Of a stretch of 64,000 nucleotides of DNA, positions 42,921 through 52,126 are shown one piece after another (the first letter of the stretch is position 1; each line of letters begins with the position of its first letter). Under the pieces are notes generated by a model that ran no database searches, was not told the DNA's origin, and saw only the letters and a program-made list of their open reading frames with translations. The stretch comes from Brachybacterium kimchii (GTDB taxonomy: Bacteria > Actinomycetota > Actinomycetes > Actinomycetales > Dermabacteraceae), in contig NZ_CP097218.1 in the NCBI RefSeq assembly GCF_023373525.1, positions 2,604,001-2,668,000 of the forward strand. The letters run 5' to 3'. The translations under genes and the position numbers were made by a program.

Positions 42921-44365
42921 CCCCCACGGACAGTGCGGCGACGACGCCGCTGTCACCTGCCGTGCGCAGCGCCCAGCGCTACGCGACGTCCCTCGCGCTC
43001 ATCGCGACCCTCGGCCCGTTCTTCTACGGCTTCGAGGGCATGGTCCTCAACGGCGCGATCAGCGCCGTGGGCACCGAGTTCGAGCTCGGCGCCTTCGCGA
43101 AGGGCCTCGCCGGGGCGACCGGGATCCTCGGCGGCCTCATCGGCGCCCTCTTCGCCGGCCGACTGTCCGACCGCATCGGCCGCCGCACGGTGCTGGTGCT
43201 CGTCGGCCCCTGCCTGCTGTTCGAGGCGATCCTGGGCGCGTTCAGCCCGTGGCTCGGCGGCTTCCTGTTCCTGCTGCTGTGCCGGATCATCGGCGGGATC
43301 GGCTTCGGCGCCGCGACCACCGTCGCGCCCGGCTACGTCGCCGAGATCGCACCCGCGAAGATCCGCGGTCGCCTGATCGCCTTCCGACAGCTCGCGATCA
43401 TCCTCGGCCTCTTCCTGGCCGGCGTCATCAACGTCGCCGTGACCTCGGCGGCAGGCTCCTCCACGACGGAGCTCGCCCTCGGCCTCAAGGCGTGGCAGTG
43501 GATGTTCCTGTGCCTGCTGATCCCGGCGATCTTCTACATCGTGTTCACGGCCCGCATCCCCGAGTCCCCGCGCTGGCTGGTCTCACGGGGCCGCGACGAC
43601 GAGGCGGCCGCCGTCCTTCGCCGCGTCACCGGCGACCAGGAGCCCGAGGGGCGCGTCGCCGAGATCCGCCGCTCGCTCGGCGAGGGCATGGAGAAGCTGG
43701 GGATCCTCGCGATCCTGCGCTCCCACTGGCGCGGACTCGTCATGGTGGGCGTCGCGATCGCCGCCTTCCAGCAGCTGACCGGCACCAACGGCATCTTCTT
43801 CTACTCCAACACGCTCTTCGAGGCCGTCGGCTTCTCCGAGGACTCCGCGCTCCAGCAGACCCTGATCCTCACTCTGTTCAAGATCATCGGCGTCACCACG
43901 GGGATCCTGCTGGTCGACCGCGTGGGCCGCAAGCGCATGCTCATCGCCGGCGGCACCCTGATCTTCCTGTCCCTCGCCGTGGTCGCCACCGTGTTCACCG
44001 TCGCCCCCGTGGTCGACGGCGTGCACGACATCTCCGGCAGCCCCGTGCTCGGGTTCCTCGCCGTCGCCGCCCTGTGCTGCTTCCTGCTCGGGTTCACCTC
44101 CTCGTGGGGCCCGATCTTCTCGATCGTCATGGGCGAGATGTTCCCGAACAAGATCCGCGGCGGCGCCATGTCCATCGCCTCCGGAGCGGACTTCTTCGTG
44201 AACTTCATGGTCGTGCTGCTGTTCCCCTACCTGGTCGCCTGGTCCCCCGCCGGCACCTACTGGATCTACTGCGCGTTCGGCGTGCTCGCGGTCGCCTTCA
44301 CGGCGCGCTTCCTGCACGAGACCGGCGGACGTCAGCTCGAGGACATGGGGGAGGTCGCCCGATGA
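42917..44365 (+). CDS. MFS sugar-porter family transporter
   Basis: Sugar porter of 482 aa with 12 helices. GRLSDRIGRR, APGYVAEIAPAKIRGRL, RIPESPRWLVSRGR, AAFQQLTGTNGIFFYS, VDRVGRKRML and the PETxG-like end HETGGRQLEDM follow the family pattern. It probably carries the compound cleaved by the sulfatase, or its product. Overlaps its neighbours by 4 bp on both sides. Confidence 0.88.
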   Translation: MTPTDSAATTPLSPAVRSAQRYATSLALIATLGPFFYGFEGMVLNGAISAVGTEFELGAFAKGLAGATGILGGLIGALFAGRLSDRIGRRTVLVLVGPCLLFEAILGAFSPWLGGFLFLLLCRIIGGIGFGAATTVAPGYVAEIAPAKIRGRLIAFRQLAIILGLFLAGVINVAVTSAAGSSTTELALGLKAWQWMFLCLLIPAIFYIVFTARIPESPRWLVSRGRDDEAAAVLRRVTGDQEPEGRVAEIRRSLGEGMEKLGILAILRSHWRGLVMVGVAIAAFQQLTGTNGIFFYSNTLFEAVGFSEDSALQQTLILTLFKIIGVTTGILLVDRVGRKRMLIAGGTLIFLSLAVVATVFTVAPVVDGVHDISGSPVLGFLAVAALCCFLLGFTSSWGPIFSIVMGEMFPNKIRGGAMSIASGADFFVNFMVVLLFPYLVAWSPAGTYWIYCAFGVLAVAFTARFLHETGGRQLEDMGEVAR

Positions 44366-45888
44366 GCACCGCCCGAACGGAGCGCCGCATCCCGGAGAAC
44401 GTCCGCAACGCCCTGGTGATCATGACCGATCAGCACCGGGTGGACACGATCGGCTGCCTGGGCAATCCCCACGCGCGCACGCCGCATCTGGACCGCCTGG
44501 GCGAGGAGGGCTTCGCCTTCACCCATGCGTTCACGCCCACCGCGATCTGCACCCCGGCCCGCGCCTCCCTGCTCACCGGGAAGCATCCCGTGACCCACCA
44601 GGTGCTCGCGAACCCCGAGTGGAACATCGCGTACTCGACGGCCCTGGACCCCAGCGCCTGGACATACACGCAGGCGCTGCGCGACCGCGGATACAACGTC
44701 GGCCTGGTCGGGAAGTACCACGTGGGCCCGAATCTCCCCGACTGCTTCGGCATGGACGACGACTCCTTCTGGGGCGCCGAGAACCCCGTCGGCAACGAGG
44801 AGTACGTGGCCTGGCTCGAGGAGAACGGGCATCCGCCCGTGCGCGCGCACGACCTCTGGCGCGGGACCCTCCCGGGCGACCGGCCCGGCCACGTGCTCGC
44901 CGCGCGCCTCGACCAGCCGGAGGAGGCGACCTTCGAGCGCTTCCTCGCGGATCGGGCCATCGCCCGGCTGCGCGAGTACGCGGCCGACTGGACGCAGCAC
45001 GGGAAGCCGTTCAGCCTGGACGTGCACTTCTTCGGCCCCCACCTGCCCTACTTCCTGCCCGACGAGTGGTTCGACCTCATCGACCCCGACGACGTCACCC
45101 TGCCGGAGAGCTTCGGCGACTCCCTCATCGGGAAGCCACCGGTCCAGCAGAACTACGCGACCTACTGGTCGACCTCCTCCTTCTCGCCGGACCAGTGGCG
45201 CAAGCTCATCGCCGTGTACTGGGGGTACGTGGCGATGATCGACCACGAGATCGGGCGCATCCTCGATGCGGCCCGGGAGCTCGGGGTCCTCGACGACACG
45301 GCGGTGCTGTTCACGGCAGACCACGGGGAGTTCACCGGCGCCCACCGGATGAACGACAAAGGCCCCGCGATGTACGACGACATCTACAACGTCCCGTTCA
45401 TCGCGCACATCCCCGGGGTCTCGACCGTCGGCCGCTCCGACGCGTTCGTCTCCCTGCTCGACCTGCCCGCGACGGTCCTCGAGATCGCCGGCATCGACGC
45501 GCCCGACGAGCTCGACGGCCGGTCGATCGTCGACCTCACCCGCGGCGAGGAGGTCGCCGACTGGCGCCAGGACATCGTGTGCGAGTTCCACGGCCACCAC
45601 TTCCCGCTGCAGCAGCGGATGCTGCGCACCCGGGACTTCAAGCTCGTGGTCTCCCCCGAGTCGATCAACGAGCTCTACGACCTGCGCACGGATCCCTCGG
45701 AGATGACGAACGTGTACACCTCGCCCGTGTACGCGGGCATCCGGCGGGAGCTGGGCACCGAGCTGCACCGGCAGCTGCGCGAGCGCGGCGACCACTCGTT
45801 CGCGAAATGGATGGCCGCGGTCACCGACATCGACGTCGAGCTCGTGAACACGGCGCGCTCGGACCTCGACGAGGTGCAGGGCGGCTGA
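44362..45888 (+). CDS. Sulfatase (type I, Cys-type formylglycine)
   Basis: Sulfatase of 508 aa without signal peptide, so cytoplasmic. The motif CTPARASLLTG has Cys63 and Arg67 of the C-x-P-x-R signature, which needs conversion of the Cys to formylglycine by an FGE enzyme not encoded here. VIMTDQHR holds metal-binding Asp23, GKYHVG the Lys/His pair and LFTADHGEFTGAHRMNDKG the remaining ligands. Substrate unknown; the partner sugar porter suggests a small sulfated carbohydrate or phenol. ATGA overlap with the transporter gene. Confidence 0.9.
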   Translation: MSTARTERRIPENVRNALVIMTDQHRVDTIGCLGNPHARTPHLDRLGEEGFAFTHAFTPTAICTPARASLLTGKHPVTHQVLANPEWNIAYSTALDPSAWTYTQALRDRGYNVGLVGKYHVGPNLPDCFGMDDDSFWGAENPVGNEEYVAWLEENGHPPVRAHDLWRGTLPGDRPGHVLAARLDQPEEATFERFLADRAIARLREYAADWTQHGKPFSLDVHFFGPHLPYFLPDEWFDLIDPDDVTLPESFGDSLIGKPPVQQNYATYWSTSSFSPDQWRKLIAVYWGYVAMIDHEIGRILDAARELGVLDDTAVLFTADHGEFTGAHRMNDKGPAMYDDIYNVPFIAHIPGVSTVGRSDAFVSLLDLPATVLEIAGIDAPDELDGRSIVDLTRGEEVADWRQDIVCEFHGHHFPLQQRMLRTRDFKLVVSPESINELYDLRTDPSEMTNVYTSPVYAGIRRELGTELHRQLRERGDHSFAKWMAAVTDIDVELVNTARSDLDEVQGG

Positions 45889-45897
45889 CGCTCGACC

Positions 45898-45913
45898 GAC
45901 CCGCGCGCGGGTC
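45898..45913. promoter_or_regulatory. 16-bp perfect palindrome before the symporter gene
   Basis: GACCCGCGCGCGGGTC lies 9 nt past the sulfatase stop and 52 nt before the symporter start. It may act as an operator; as a hairpin it would have almost no loop. Confidence 0.35.
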
Positions 45914-45965
45914 CGATACGGTGCGGGGAGCCGAGAGGGTCCGCCGGACCCGGAAGGATGACAGC

Positions 45966-47312
45966 GTGCCCTCCTCCGTTCCCCGCTCCGCCGCGTCCCC
46001 GTCGTCGGCCCCGCCCTCGCGGGCCCGACGACTGCTGCGCAGCTACCGCTTCCCCCTGGCCATCCTCACCGGCGTCGTCATCGGCGCGGTCATCGGCCTC
46101 GTCCTCGGCGAGCGCGCGAGCGTGCTCAAGCCCTTCGGCACGCTGTTCGTGAACATGATGTTCACGCTCGTGGTACCGCTCGTGTTCTTCTCGATCGCCT
46201 CCGCGGTCGCGGGCATGTCCTCGGCCAAGCGGCTCGGGAAGATCCTCGGTGCGATGCTCGCGATCTTCGCCGCGACCGGCATCATCGCCTCGCTGCTGAT
46301 GATCGCGGCGCTCGGGATCTTCCGCCCCACCGACGGCGTGCAGGTCGAGCTCACCCAGCCCGAGAAGACCGAGGACGTCGGCTCGATCGGCGATCAGCTC
46401 GTGCAGACCTTCGTGGTCGACGACTTCTCGAAGATCCTCTCGACCGAGCACATGCTCGCGCTCATCGTCTTCGCGGTGCTCGTGGGGATCGCGACCTCGA
46501 GCATCGGGGAGAAGGGCGCGCCGTTCTCACGGTTCCTCAGCTCCGGCTCCGAGGTGTTCCTGAAGTTCACCTCGATCATCATGTACTACGCCCCCATCGG
46601 GCTGGGCGCCTACTTCGCGGCGCTCATCGGGGAGCTGGGCGCGCAGCTCGTGGGCGACTACCTGCGTGCCTTCCTCGTCTACTACCCGGTCGCGATCCTC
46701 TACTTCCTGATCGCCTTCACCCTCTACTCGTTCCTCGCCGGGGGCAGGCGCGGCGTGAGGCGGTTCTGGGCGCACATCCTGGAGCCCACGGCGGTGTCGC
46801 TCGGGACCTCCTCGTCGGTCGCGGCGATCCCCGCGAACCTGCGCGCCGGCGAGAGGATCGGCGTGCCGCGGGACGTGCGCGAGACGATCATCCCGATCGG
46901 CGCGACGATCCACATGGAGGGCTCCTCGCTCAGCGCGATCCTCAAGATCGCCTTCCTGTTCGCGGTGTTCCAGCGGGACTTCTTCACACCCTCGAACATC
47001 CTCATCGCGGTCGCCGTCGCGCTGCTCTCGGGCATGGTGATGGCCGGGATCCCCTCGGGCGGGTTCATCGGCGAGCTGATGATCATCACGCTCTACGGCT
47101 TCCCCGCCGCGGCGCTGCCGATCATCCAGATCATCGGCACCGTCATCGATCCGCCCGCGACCACGGTGAACTCCGTCGGCGACCAGGCGAGCAGCATGCT
47201 CGTGGCGCGGGTGCTCGACGGGAAGGACTGGATGGACCAGCCCGACGAGCACGACGAGCACGACCCTGCCGAACCCCTGGCGGCGGACCTCGCCGGCGCA
47301 CGAACGGAGTGA
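45966..47312 (+). CDS. Dicarboxylate/amino acid:cation symporter (DAACS)
   Basis: Symporter of 448 aa with eight helices and two re-entrant loops. LFVNMMFTLVVPLVFFSI, SLGTSSSVAAIPANL, IPIGATIHMEGSSLSAILK and MVMAGIPSGGFIGELMI are family hallmarks. Substrates range over glutamate, aspartate, dicarboxylates and cystine. Cotranscription with dcyD favours cystine or cysteine (TcyP-like). The start is a GTG at 45966 with GGAAGGA ahead. Confidence 0.89.
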   Translation: MPSSVPRSAASPSSAPPSRARRLLRSYRFPLAILTGVVIGAVIGLVLGERASVLKPFGTLFVNMMFTLVVPLVFFSIASAVAGMSSAKRLGKILGAMLAIFAATGIIASLLMIAALGIFRPTDGVQVELTQPEKTEDVGSIGDQLVQTFVVDDFSKILSTEHMLALIVFAVLVGIATSSIGEKGAPFSRFLSSGSEVFLKFTSIIMYYAPIGLGAYFAALIGELGAQLVGDYLRAFLVYYPVAILYFLIAFTLYSFLAGGRRGVRRFWAHILEPTAVSLGTSSSVAAIPANLRAGERIGVPRDVRETIIPIGATIHMEGSSLSAILKIAFLFAVFQRDFFTPSNILIAVAVALLSGMVMAGIPSGGFIGELMIITLYGFPAAALPIIQIIGTVIDPPATTVNSVGDQASSMLVARVLDGKDWMDQPDEHDEHDPAEPLAADLAGARTE

Positions 47313-47314
47313 CC

Positions 47315-48328
47315 ATGGACCTCACCGCCCTCCCCCGCCGCCGGTACACCGACGGCCCCACGCCGCTGCAGCACCTGGAGCGCCTGAGCGCCGAGCTGGG
47401 CGGGCCGGAGATCTGGGTCAAGCGCGACGACCTGCTGGGCCTCGCCCTGGGCGGGAACAAGACCCGCAAGCTCGAGTTCCTCGTCGCCGACGCCCTGGCC
47501 CGCGGCGCCGACTGCCTGGTCACGGCCGGCGGCGTGCAGTCCAACCACTGCCGGCTCACCCTGGCCGCCTCCCGCGTCGAGGGCCTCGCCTGCCACCTCG
47601 TGCTCGAGGAGGACCTGGGGGCCGACGGCGCGGCCGTCCCGGACGGGAATCCGCCCGAGGACACGGGCAACCGCTTCCTCTTCGACCTGCTCGGCGCGGA
47701 GACCGTGGAGGTGCACCCGCACGGCGCCGACCTCGGCGCCCGCATGGAGGAGATCGCCCGGGAGCTCGAGGCCGCCGGCGCCCGCCCCTACGTGATCCCG
47801 ATCGGGGGCTCCAACGCCCTGGGCGCGCTCGGGTACGTGGATGCGGCCGACGAGCTGCTGCGCCAGGTCGACGAAGCGGGACTCGAGGTCGACGAGATCG
47901 TGACCCCGAGCGGCTCCGCCGGGATGCAGGCGGGACTCGTCGCCGGACTGCACGCGGCGGGCAGCGGGATCGACGTGGTCGGCATCAACGTGAGCCGCTC
48001 GCGCGAGGAGCAGGAGCCGAAGATCGCAGCGCTCGCCCGGGAGGTCACGCAGCTGCTGGGCCTGCCAGAGGTGCCGCGCGAGAAGGTCGTGGGGCTCGGC
48101 GACTTCGTCGGCCCCGGATACGCGCTGCCCACGCCCGGCATGGTCGAGGCGCTGCGGCTGTTCGCGCGCACCGAGGGCCTGGTGCTCGATCCGGTCTACA
48201 CGGGCAAGGCCGCGGCAGGGCTGGCGGCCCGTATCCGCAGCGGCGAGCTCGGTCCCGGGCAGACGGTCGTGCTCGTGCACTCCGGCGGGGTGCCGGGCCT
48301 GTTCGCGCGCACCGCTGCCTTCGCCTGA
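47315..48328 (+). CDS. dcyD: D-cysteine desulfhydrase / ACC deaminase family PLP enzyme
   Basis: Fold-type II PLP enzyme of 337 aa. WVKRDDLLGLALGGNKTRKLEFL contains the PLP lysine, AGGVQSNHCRLTLAA the nucleophile region, and TPSGSAGMQAGLVAGL the phosphate-binding loop. VLVHSGGVPGLF closes the protein. The family degrades D-cysteine to pyruvate, sulfide and ammonia; true ACC deaminases are longer-known plant-associated relatives. ATG at 47315 after CGGAG; a GTG 6 nt earlier overlaps the symporter stop. Confidence 0.87.
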   Translation: MDLTALPRRRYTDGPTPLQHLERLSAELGGPEIWVKRDDLLGLALGGNKTRKLEFLVADALARGADCLVTAGGVQSNHCRLTLAASRVEGLACHLVLEEDLGADGAAVPDGNPPEDTGNRFLFDLLGAETVEVHPHGADLGARMEEIARELEAAGARPYVIPIGGSNALGALGYVDAADELLRQVDEAGLEVDEIVTPSGSAGMQAGLVAGLHAAGSGIDVVGINVSRSREEQEPKIAALAREVTQLLGLPEVPREKVVGLGDFVGPGYALPTPGMVEALRLFARTEGLVLDPVYTGKAAAGLAARIRSGELGPGQTVVLVHSGGVPGLFARTAAFA

Positions 48329-48350
48329 GCCGGCAGCCGCACCCGCGGGA

Positions 48351-49154
48351 TCAGCCCCGGTAGAAGCCCTGGTAGACGGCGTCGAAGGGGGCGCGGCCGT
48401 GCTGGCGGTGCTCGATCGCGCTGGTGACCACGCGCTTCGCGGTGCGCGCGGCGTCGAGCGCGTCGGCGCCCTTCGCGAGCTCGGCGGTGACGGCCGCGGC
48501 GAGCGTGCAGCCGGCCCCGGAGACGCGGTGCTCCCCGATCTTCGGGCTGCGCAGGACGACCTCGCGCTCGTCGTCGACGAAGACGTCGACGGCGTCCTCG
48601 CCGGCGAGCTCGACGCCGCCCTTGGCGAGCACCGTCACGCCCCAGCGCTCGTGGATCGCGCGCGCGGCGGCGGTGAGGTCCTCGAGGGAGTCGAGGGGAC
48701 CCGTGCCCGCGAGGATCCGGGTCTCCCCCAGGTTCGGGGTGACGAAGGTGGCGCGCGGGAGGATCTTCGCCATCAGCGCGTCGTCCGTGGCGCGGGCGGG
48801 GGTGTCCCCCTCGCCCTCCTTGCAGATCATCACCGGATCGAGCACCACGTGCGGGAAGTCGTGCTCGGCGAGCGCCCCCGCGACGGCGTCGATCGTCTCC
48901 GGGGTGCCGAGCATGCCGAGCTTCACGGCGTCGATCTCGTGGACGGCGGTGCTCGACTCGATCTGGTCGGCGATCGTCCCCGGGTCGATCGACACGAAGC
49001 GGTGCGCCCAGCCGTCCTGCGGATCGAAGCTGACGATGCAGGTCAGCGTGACAGTGCCGAAGACTCCGAGCTGGTGGAAGGTCTTGATGTCGGTCTGCGC
49101 GCCCGCGCCCCCTGTGGCCTCGGAGCCGGCGATGGCGAGGGCGACGTGGACCAT
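48351..49154 (-). CDS. pdxK: Pyridoxal kinase, ThiD-like (PdxK)
   Basis: Ribokinase-fold kinase of 267 aa. AIAGSEATGGAGAQTDIKTF, VVLDPVMICKEG, TPNLGETRILAG and HRVSGAGCTLAAAVTAEL carry substrate, anion-hole and catalytic Asp regions. The VMICKEG sequence resembles B. subtilis PdxK more than ThiD. It makes the PLP precursor; dcyD, a PLP enzyme, is convergent and 22 nt away. HMP kinase activity is possible. GGAGG precedes the ATG. Confidence 0.82.
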   Translation of the reverse strand: MVHVALAIAGSEATGGAGAQTDIKTFHQLGVFGTVTLTCIVSFDPQDGWAHRFVSIDPGTIADQIESSTAVHEIDAVKLGMLGTPETIDAVAGALAEHDFPHVVLDPVMICKEGEGDTPARATDDALMAKILPRATFVTPNLGETRILAGTGPLDSLEDLTAAARAIHERWGVTVLAKGGVELAGEDAVDVFVDDEREVVLRSPKIGEHRVSGAGCTLAAAVTAELAKGADALDAARTAKRVVTSAIEHRQHGRAPFDAVYQGFYRG

Positions 49155-49252
49155 GGGGACCTCCGGGAGCTGGGGTCGGCGGCGGTGTGCGATGCGGCCG
49201 ACGGGGAACGGGCGATCGCCCACTCTACGACCCGGGCCGATAGTGTGCGGGG

Positions 49253-49780
49253 GTGCCCGGATCAGCATCGGACGGGCTCTGGGCCCGGCATCTGGGTCCG
49301 AGCCTGAAGTTCCTCACCGTGGGCGGCCTCGTCTTCCTGTTCGACGCCGCCCTCTACAACCTGCTCGTCTTCTGGTCCCCCGCGACCGGCTGGGGGCACG
49401 GACTGCTGCACGCGCATCCGATCAGCGCGAAGGTGCTCACGATCGTCGCGGCCTCGTCCCTCACCTACCTGGGCAATCGGCTCTGGACCTACCGCGACCG
49501 GCCGAGCCCCCGCACCGCCCGCTCGATCCTCGTGTTCGTGGGCCTCAACGTGCTCGCCTCGGCCCTGCAGCTCGCCTGCCTCGGCTTCTCGCGGTACGTG
49601 CTGGGCCTGGACTCCGCCCTCGCCGACAACGTCTCCGGCACGCTCGTCGGACAGGTGGTCTCGACCACCTTCCGATATCTCACCTATGGGCGATTCGTGT
49701 TCCCGCACGACCACGAGACGGCGCCCGAGGACGCCGACATCGCCTCGGACGAGCGCACCGGCTCCCTGCAGGACCGCTGA
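49253..49780 (+). CDS. GtrA family membrane protein
   Basis: Small polytopic protein of 175 aa with four helices. LGPSLKFLTVGGLVFLFD, SLTYLGNRLWTYRDRPS and TTFRYLTYGRFVF are the GtrA/DPMS-like blocks. Members help flip or present polyprenyl-linked sugars. The GTG at 49253 follows a G-rich site. No glycosyltransferase is adjacent; those at the window start are the nearest. Confidence 0.87.
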   Translation: MPGSASDGLWARHLGPSLKFLTVGGLVFLFDAALYNLLVFWSPATGWGHGLLHAHPISAKVLTIVAASSLTYLGNRLWTYRDRPSPRTARSILVFVGLNVLASALQLACLGFSRYVLGLDSALADNVSGTLVGQVVSTTFRYLTYGRFVFPHDHETAPEDADIASDERTGSLQDR

Positions 49781-49792
49781 CCGTCCTAGAAT
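49770..49792 (+). promoter_or_regulatory. Putative promoter/operator of mtlA
   Basis: AGGAC and GTCCT flank 8 nt and run into TAGAAT (49787-49792), a likely -10 box about 110 nt before mtlA. The string GTCCTAGARTC recurs before the sugar ABC operon at 55775. Confidence 0.4.
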
Positions 49793-49903
49793 CCAGGCAG
49801 ACCGGCGGACATCCTCCGCGTCGGCCTCGGCGTTCCACCGGCACGCCGCTCCGCCCACCCGGGTTGCGACCTTTCCCGCCCCGGGGCGTCGATGAGGACA
49901 GTC

Positions 49904-52120
49904 ATGACTACAACAACCGAGGCCAAGAGCGGTTTCAGTCCGCGCGTGGCCCTGCAGAAGGTCGGCACCTCGCTGTCGAACATGGTGATGCCGAACATCC
50001 CGGCGCTCATCGCCTGGGGCATCCTCACCGCGTTCTTCATCGCTGACGGCTGGACCCCGAACGCCGCTCTCGAGAGCGCGACGACGCCGATGATCCACTA
50101 TCTGCTGCCGCTGCTCATCGCGAACACCGGCGGGCGGATGGTCTACGAGGCCAGGGGCGCCGTCGTGGGCGTCATCGCGACCATGGGGGTGATCGCCGGA
50201 TCCGACTGGCTGATCGCCCAGGACAACGCCGAGATGCTCAAGCAGTGGGTCGCCGCAGGCAAGGACGCCGCCGACTACACCGAGCTGGGCCAGGTCCACA
50301 TGTTCATCGGCGCGATGATCATGGCGCCGCTCGCCGCGTGGCTCATGAAGAAGCTCGACCGGCTGTGGCAGGACCACATCCCCGCCGGCTTCGAGATGCT
50401 CGTGAACATGTTCTCGGCCGGCATCTTCGGCTTCATCATGCTGGTGATCGGCTTCTTCGGACTGGCTCCGCTCGTGAACGGCCTGATGAGCCTGCTCTCC
50501 AGCGGCGTCGAGGCCCTGGTGCACGCGCATCTCCTTCCGCTCGTGTCGATCCTCATCGAGCCCGCGAAGGTCTTCTTCCTCAACAACGCGATCAACCACG
50601 GCGTGCTGACCCCGCTGGGGCTCTCGCAGGCATCGCAGAGCGGCAAGTCGGTCCTGTTCCTCCTCGAGGCGAACCCCGGCCCGGGCGTCGGCATCCTGCT
50701 GGCCTACACCTTCTTCGGTCGTGGCGCTGCGCGCGCCTCGGCCCCCGGCGCCGCCCTCATCCAGTTCTTCGGCGGCATCCACGAGATCTACTTCCCGTAC
50801 GTGCTCATGAAGCCGATCCTGATCCTCGCTGCGATCGGCGGCGGCATGACCGGCGTCGCGATCAACGTCGCCTTCGGCACCGGACTCATCGCCCCGGCCT
50901 CGCCGGGATCGATCTTCGCGATCTTCGGCGTGGCCGCGCGGGACTCCTATCTGGGCATCTCCCTGGCAGTGCTGGGCGCGGCCGCGGTGAGCTTCGTGCT
51001 CTCCATGCTGTTCCTGAAGATCGGCAAGCAGGACGACGGCGACATCGCCTCGGCCACCGCGAAGATGGAGCAGATGAAGGGCAAGAAGTCCTCCGTCGCC
51101 GGTGCGCTCACCGGCGCTGCCGCGGCGGGCGGCGCGGCAGGCGCAGCGGCGGCTGCCGACGATTCGTCGCACACCGGCCCGATCCAGCGGATCGTGTTCG
51201 CCTGCGATGCGGGCATGGGCTCCTCGGCGATGGGCGCGACGGTGCTGCGCAAGAAGGTGCGCGCCGCCGGCTTCGACGACGTCGAGGTCACCAACAAGGC
51301 GATCTCGAGCCTGAACGACGAGTGGGACGTGGTGGTGACGCAGAAGGAGCTCACCGACCGCGCCCGCCAGCGCACCGGCTCGGCGATCCAGGTGAGCGTC
51401 GACCAGTTCATGAACTCGCCGCGCTACGACGAGGTCGTCGAGCTCGTCGAGCAGCGCAACAACCCCGATGCCGCAGAGGCCGACGACTCCGCCGGTGATC
51501 AGGCCGGGTCCGACGCCGCCTCCGCTGGGACTGCCGGGGATGCTGGCACCGGCGGTGCCGTCGCCGCGACCGGGGCCGGAACAGCCGCGGGCGCCGGCGC
51601 TGGGGCCGCAGCGGCCTCCGCGAACACGCACCGCGCCGAGCCCGCCCAGGAGCCGTCGTCGAGCGACGCCGCGTCGGCCGATCAGGGCCCCGAGATCCTC
51701 TCGGCGTCCTCGATCGTGCTCGACGGCAGCGCCGGTTCGGCCGACGCCGCGATCGACGAGGCCGGCGGCCTGCTGGTCCGCGCCGGCGCGGTCGACACCG
51801 AGTACGTGAGCGCGATGCACGATCGCGAGGCGACCGTCTCGACGTTCATGGGCAACGGCCTGGCGATCCCCCACGGCACGAACGAGGCGAAGGAGTCGAT
51901 CTCCCGCTCGGCCATGTCGTTCGTGCGCTACCCGAACGGGATCGACTGGAACGGCAACCCCGTGACCTTCGTCGTGGGCATCGCGGGCGTGGGCAACGAG
52001 CACCTCGCCCTGCTGCAGAACGTCGCCATGACGTTCTCCGACCCCGCGCAGGTGGAGCGCCTCGAGAAGGCCACCACCGCGCAGGAGATCCTGGACATCT
52101 TCTCCGAGGACAAGGACTGA
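49904..52120 (+). CDS. mtlA: PTS mannitol transporter EIICBA
   Basis: Three-domain PTS permease of 738 aa. IIC (about 10-370, eight or so helices) includes GGRMVYEARGAVVG and FFGGIHEIYFPYVLMKP with the GIHE motif. IIB has phosphorylated Cys434 in VFACDAGMGSSAMGA. An Ala/Gly/Ser-rich linker of 80 residues follows, then IIA with His657 in GNGLAIPHGTNEAKESI. It imports mannitol as mannitol 1-phosphate. ATG at 49904 after GAGGA; an earlier ATG at 49892 is possible. Followed by mtlD after 6 nt. Confidence 0.94.
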   Translation: MTTTTEAKSGFSPRVALQKVGTSLSNMVMPNIPALIAWGILTAFFIADGWTPNAALESATTPMIHYLLPLLIANTGGRMVYEARGAVVGVIATMGVIAGSDWLIAQDNAEMLKQWVAAGKDAADYTELGQVHMFIGAMIMAPLAAWLMKKLDRLWQDHIPAGFEMLVNMFSAGIFGFIMLVIGFFGLAPLVNGLMSLLSSGVEALVHAHLLPLVSILIEPAKVFFLNNAINHGVLTPLGLSQASQSGKSVLFLLEANPGPGVGILLAYTFFGRGAARASAPGAALIQFFGGIHEIYFPYVLMKPILILAAIGGGMTGVAINVAFGTGLIAPASPGSIFAIFGVAARDSYLGISLAVLGAAAVSFVLSMLFLKIGKQDDGDIASATAKMEQMKGKKSSVAGALTGAAAAGGAAGAAAAADDSSHTGPIQRIVFACDAGMGSSAMGATVLRKKVRAAGFDDVEVTNKAISSLNDEWDVVVTQKELTDRARQRTGSAIQVSVDQFMNSPRYDEVVELVEQRNNPDAAEADDSAGDQAGSDAASAGTAGDAGTGGAVAATGAGTAAGAGAGAAAASANTHRAEPAQEPSSSDAASADQGPEILSASSIVLDGSAGSADAAIDEAGGLLVRAGAVDTEYVSAMHDREATVSTFMGNGLAIPHGTNEAKESISRSAMSFVRYPNGIDWNGNPVTFVVGIAGVGNEHLALLQNVAMTFSDPAQVERLEKATTAQEILDIFSEDKD

Positions 52121-52126
52121 TCCGGT

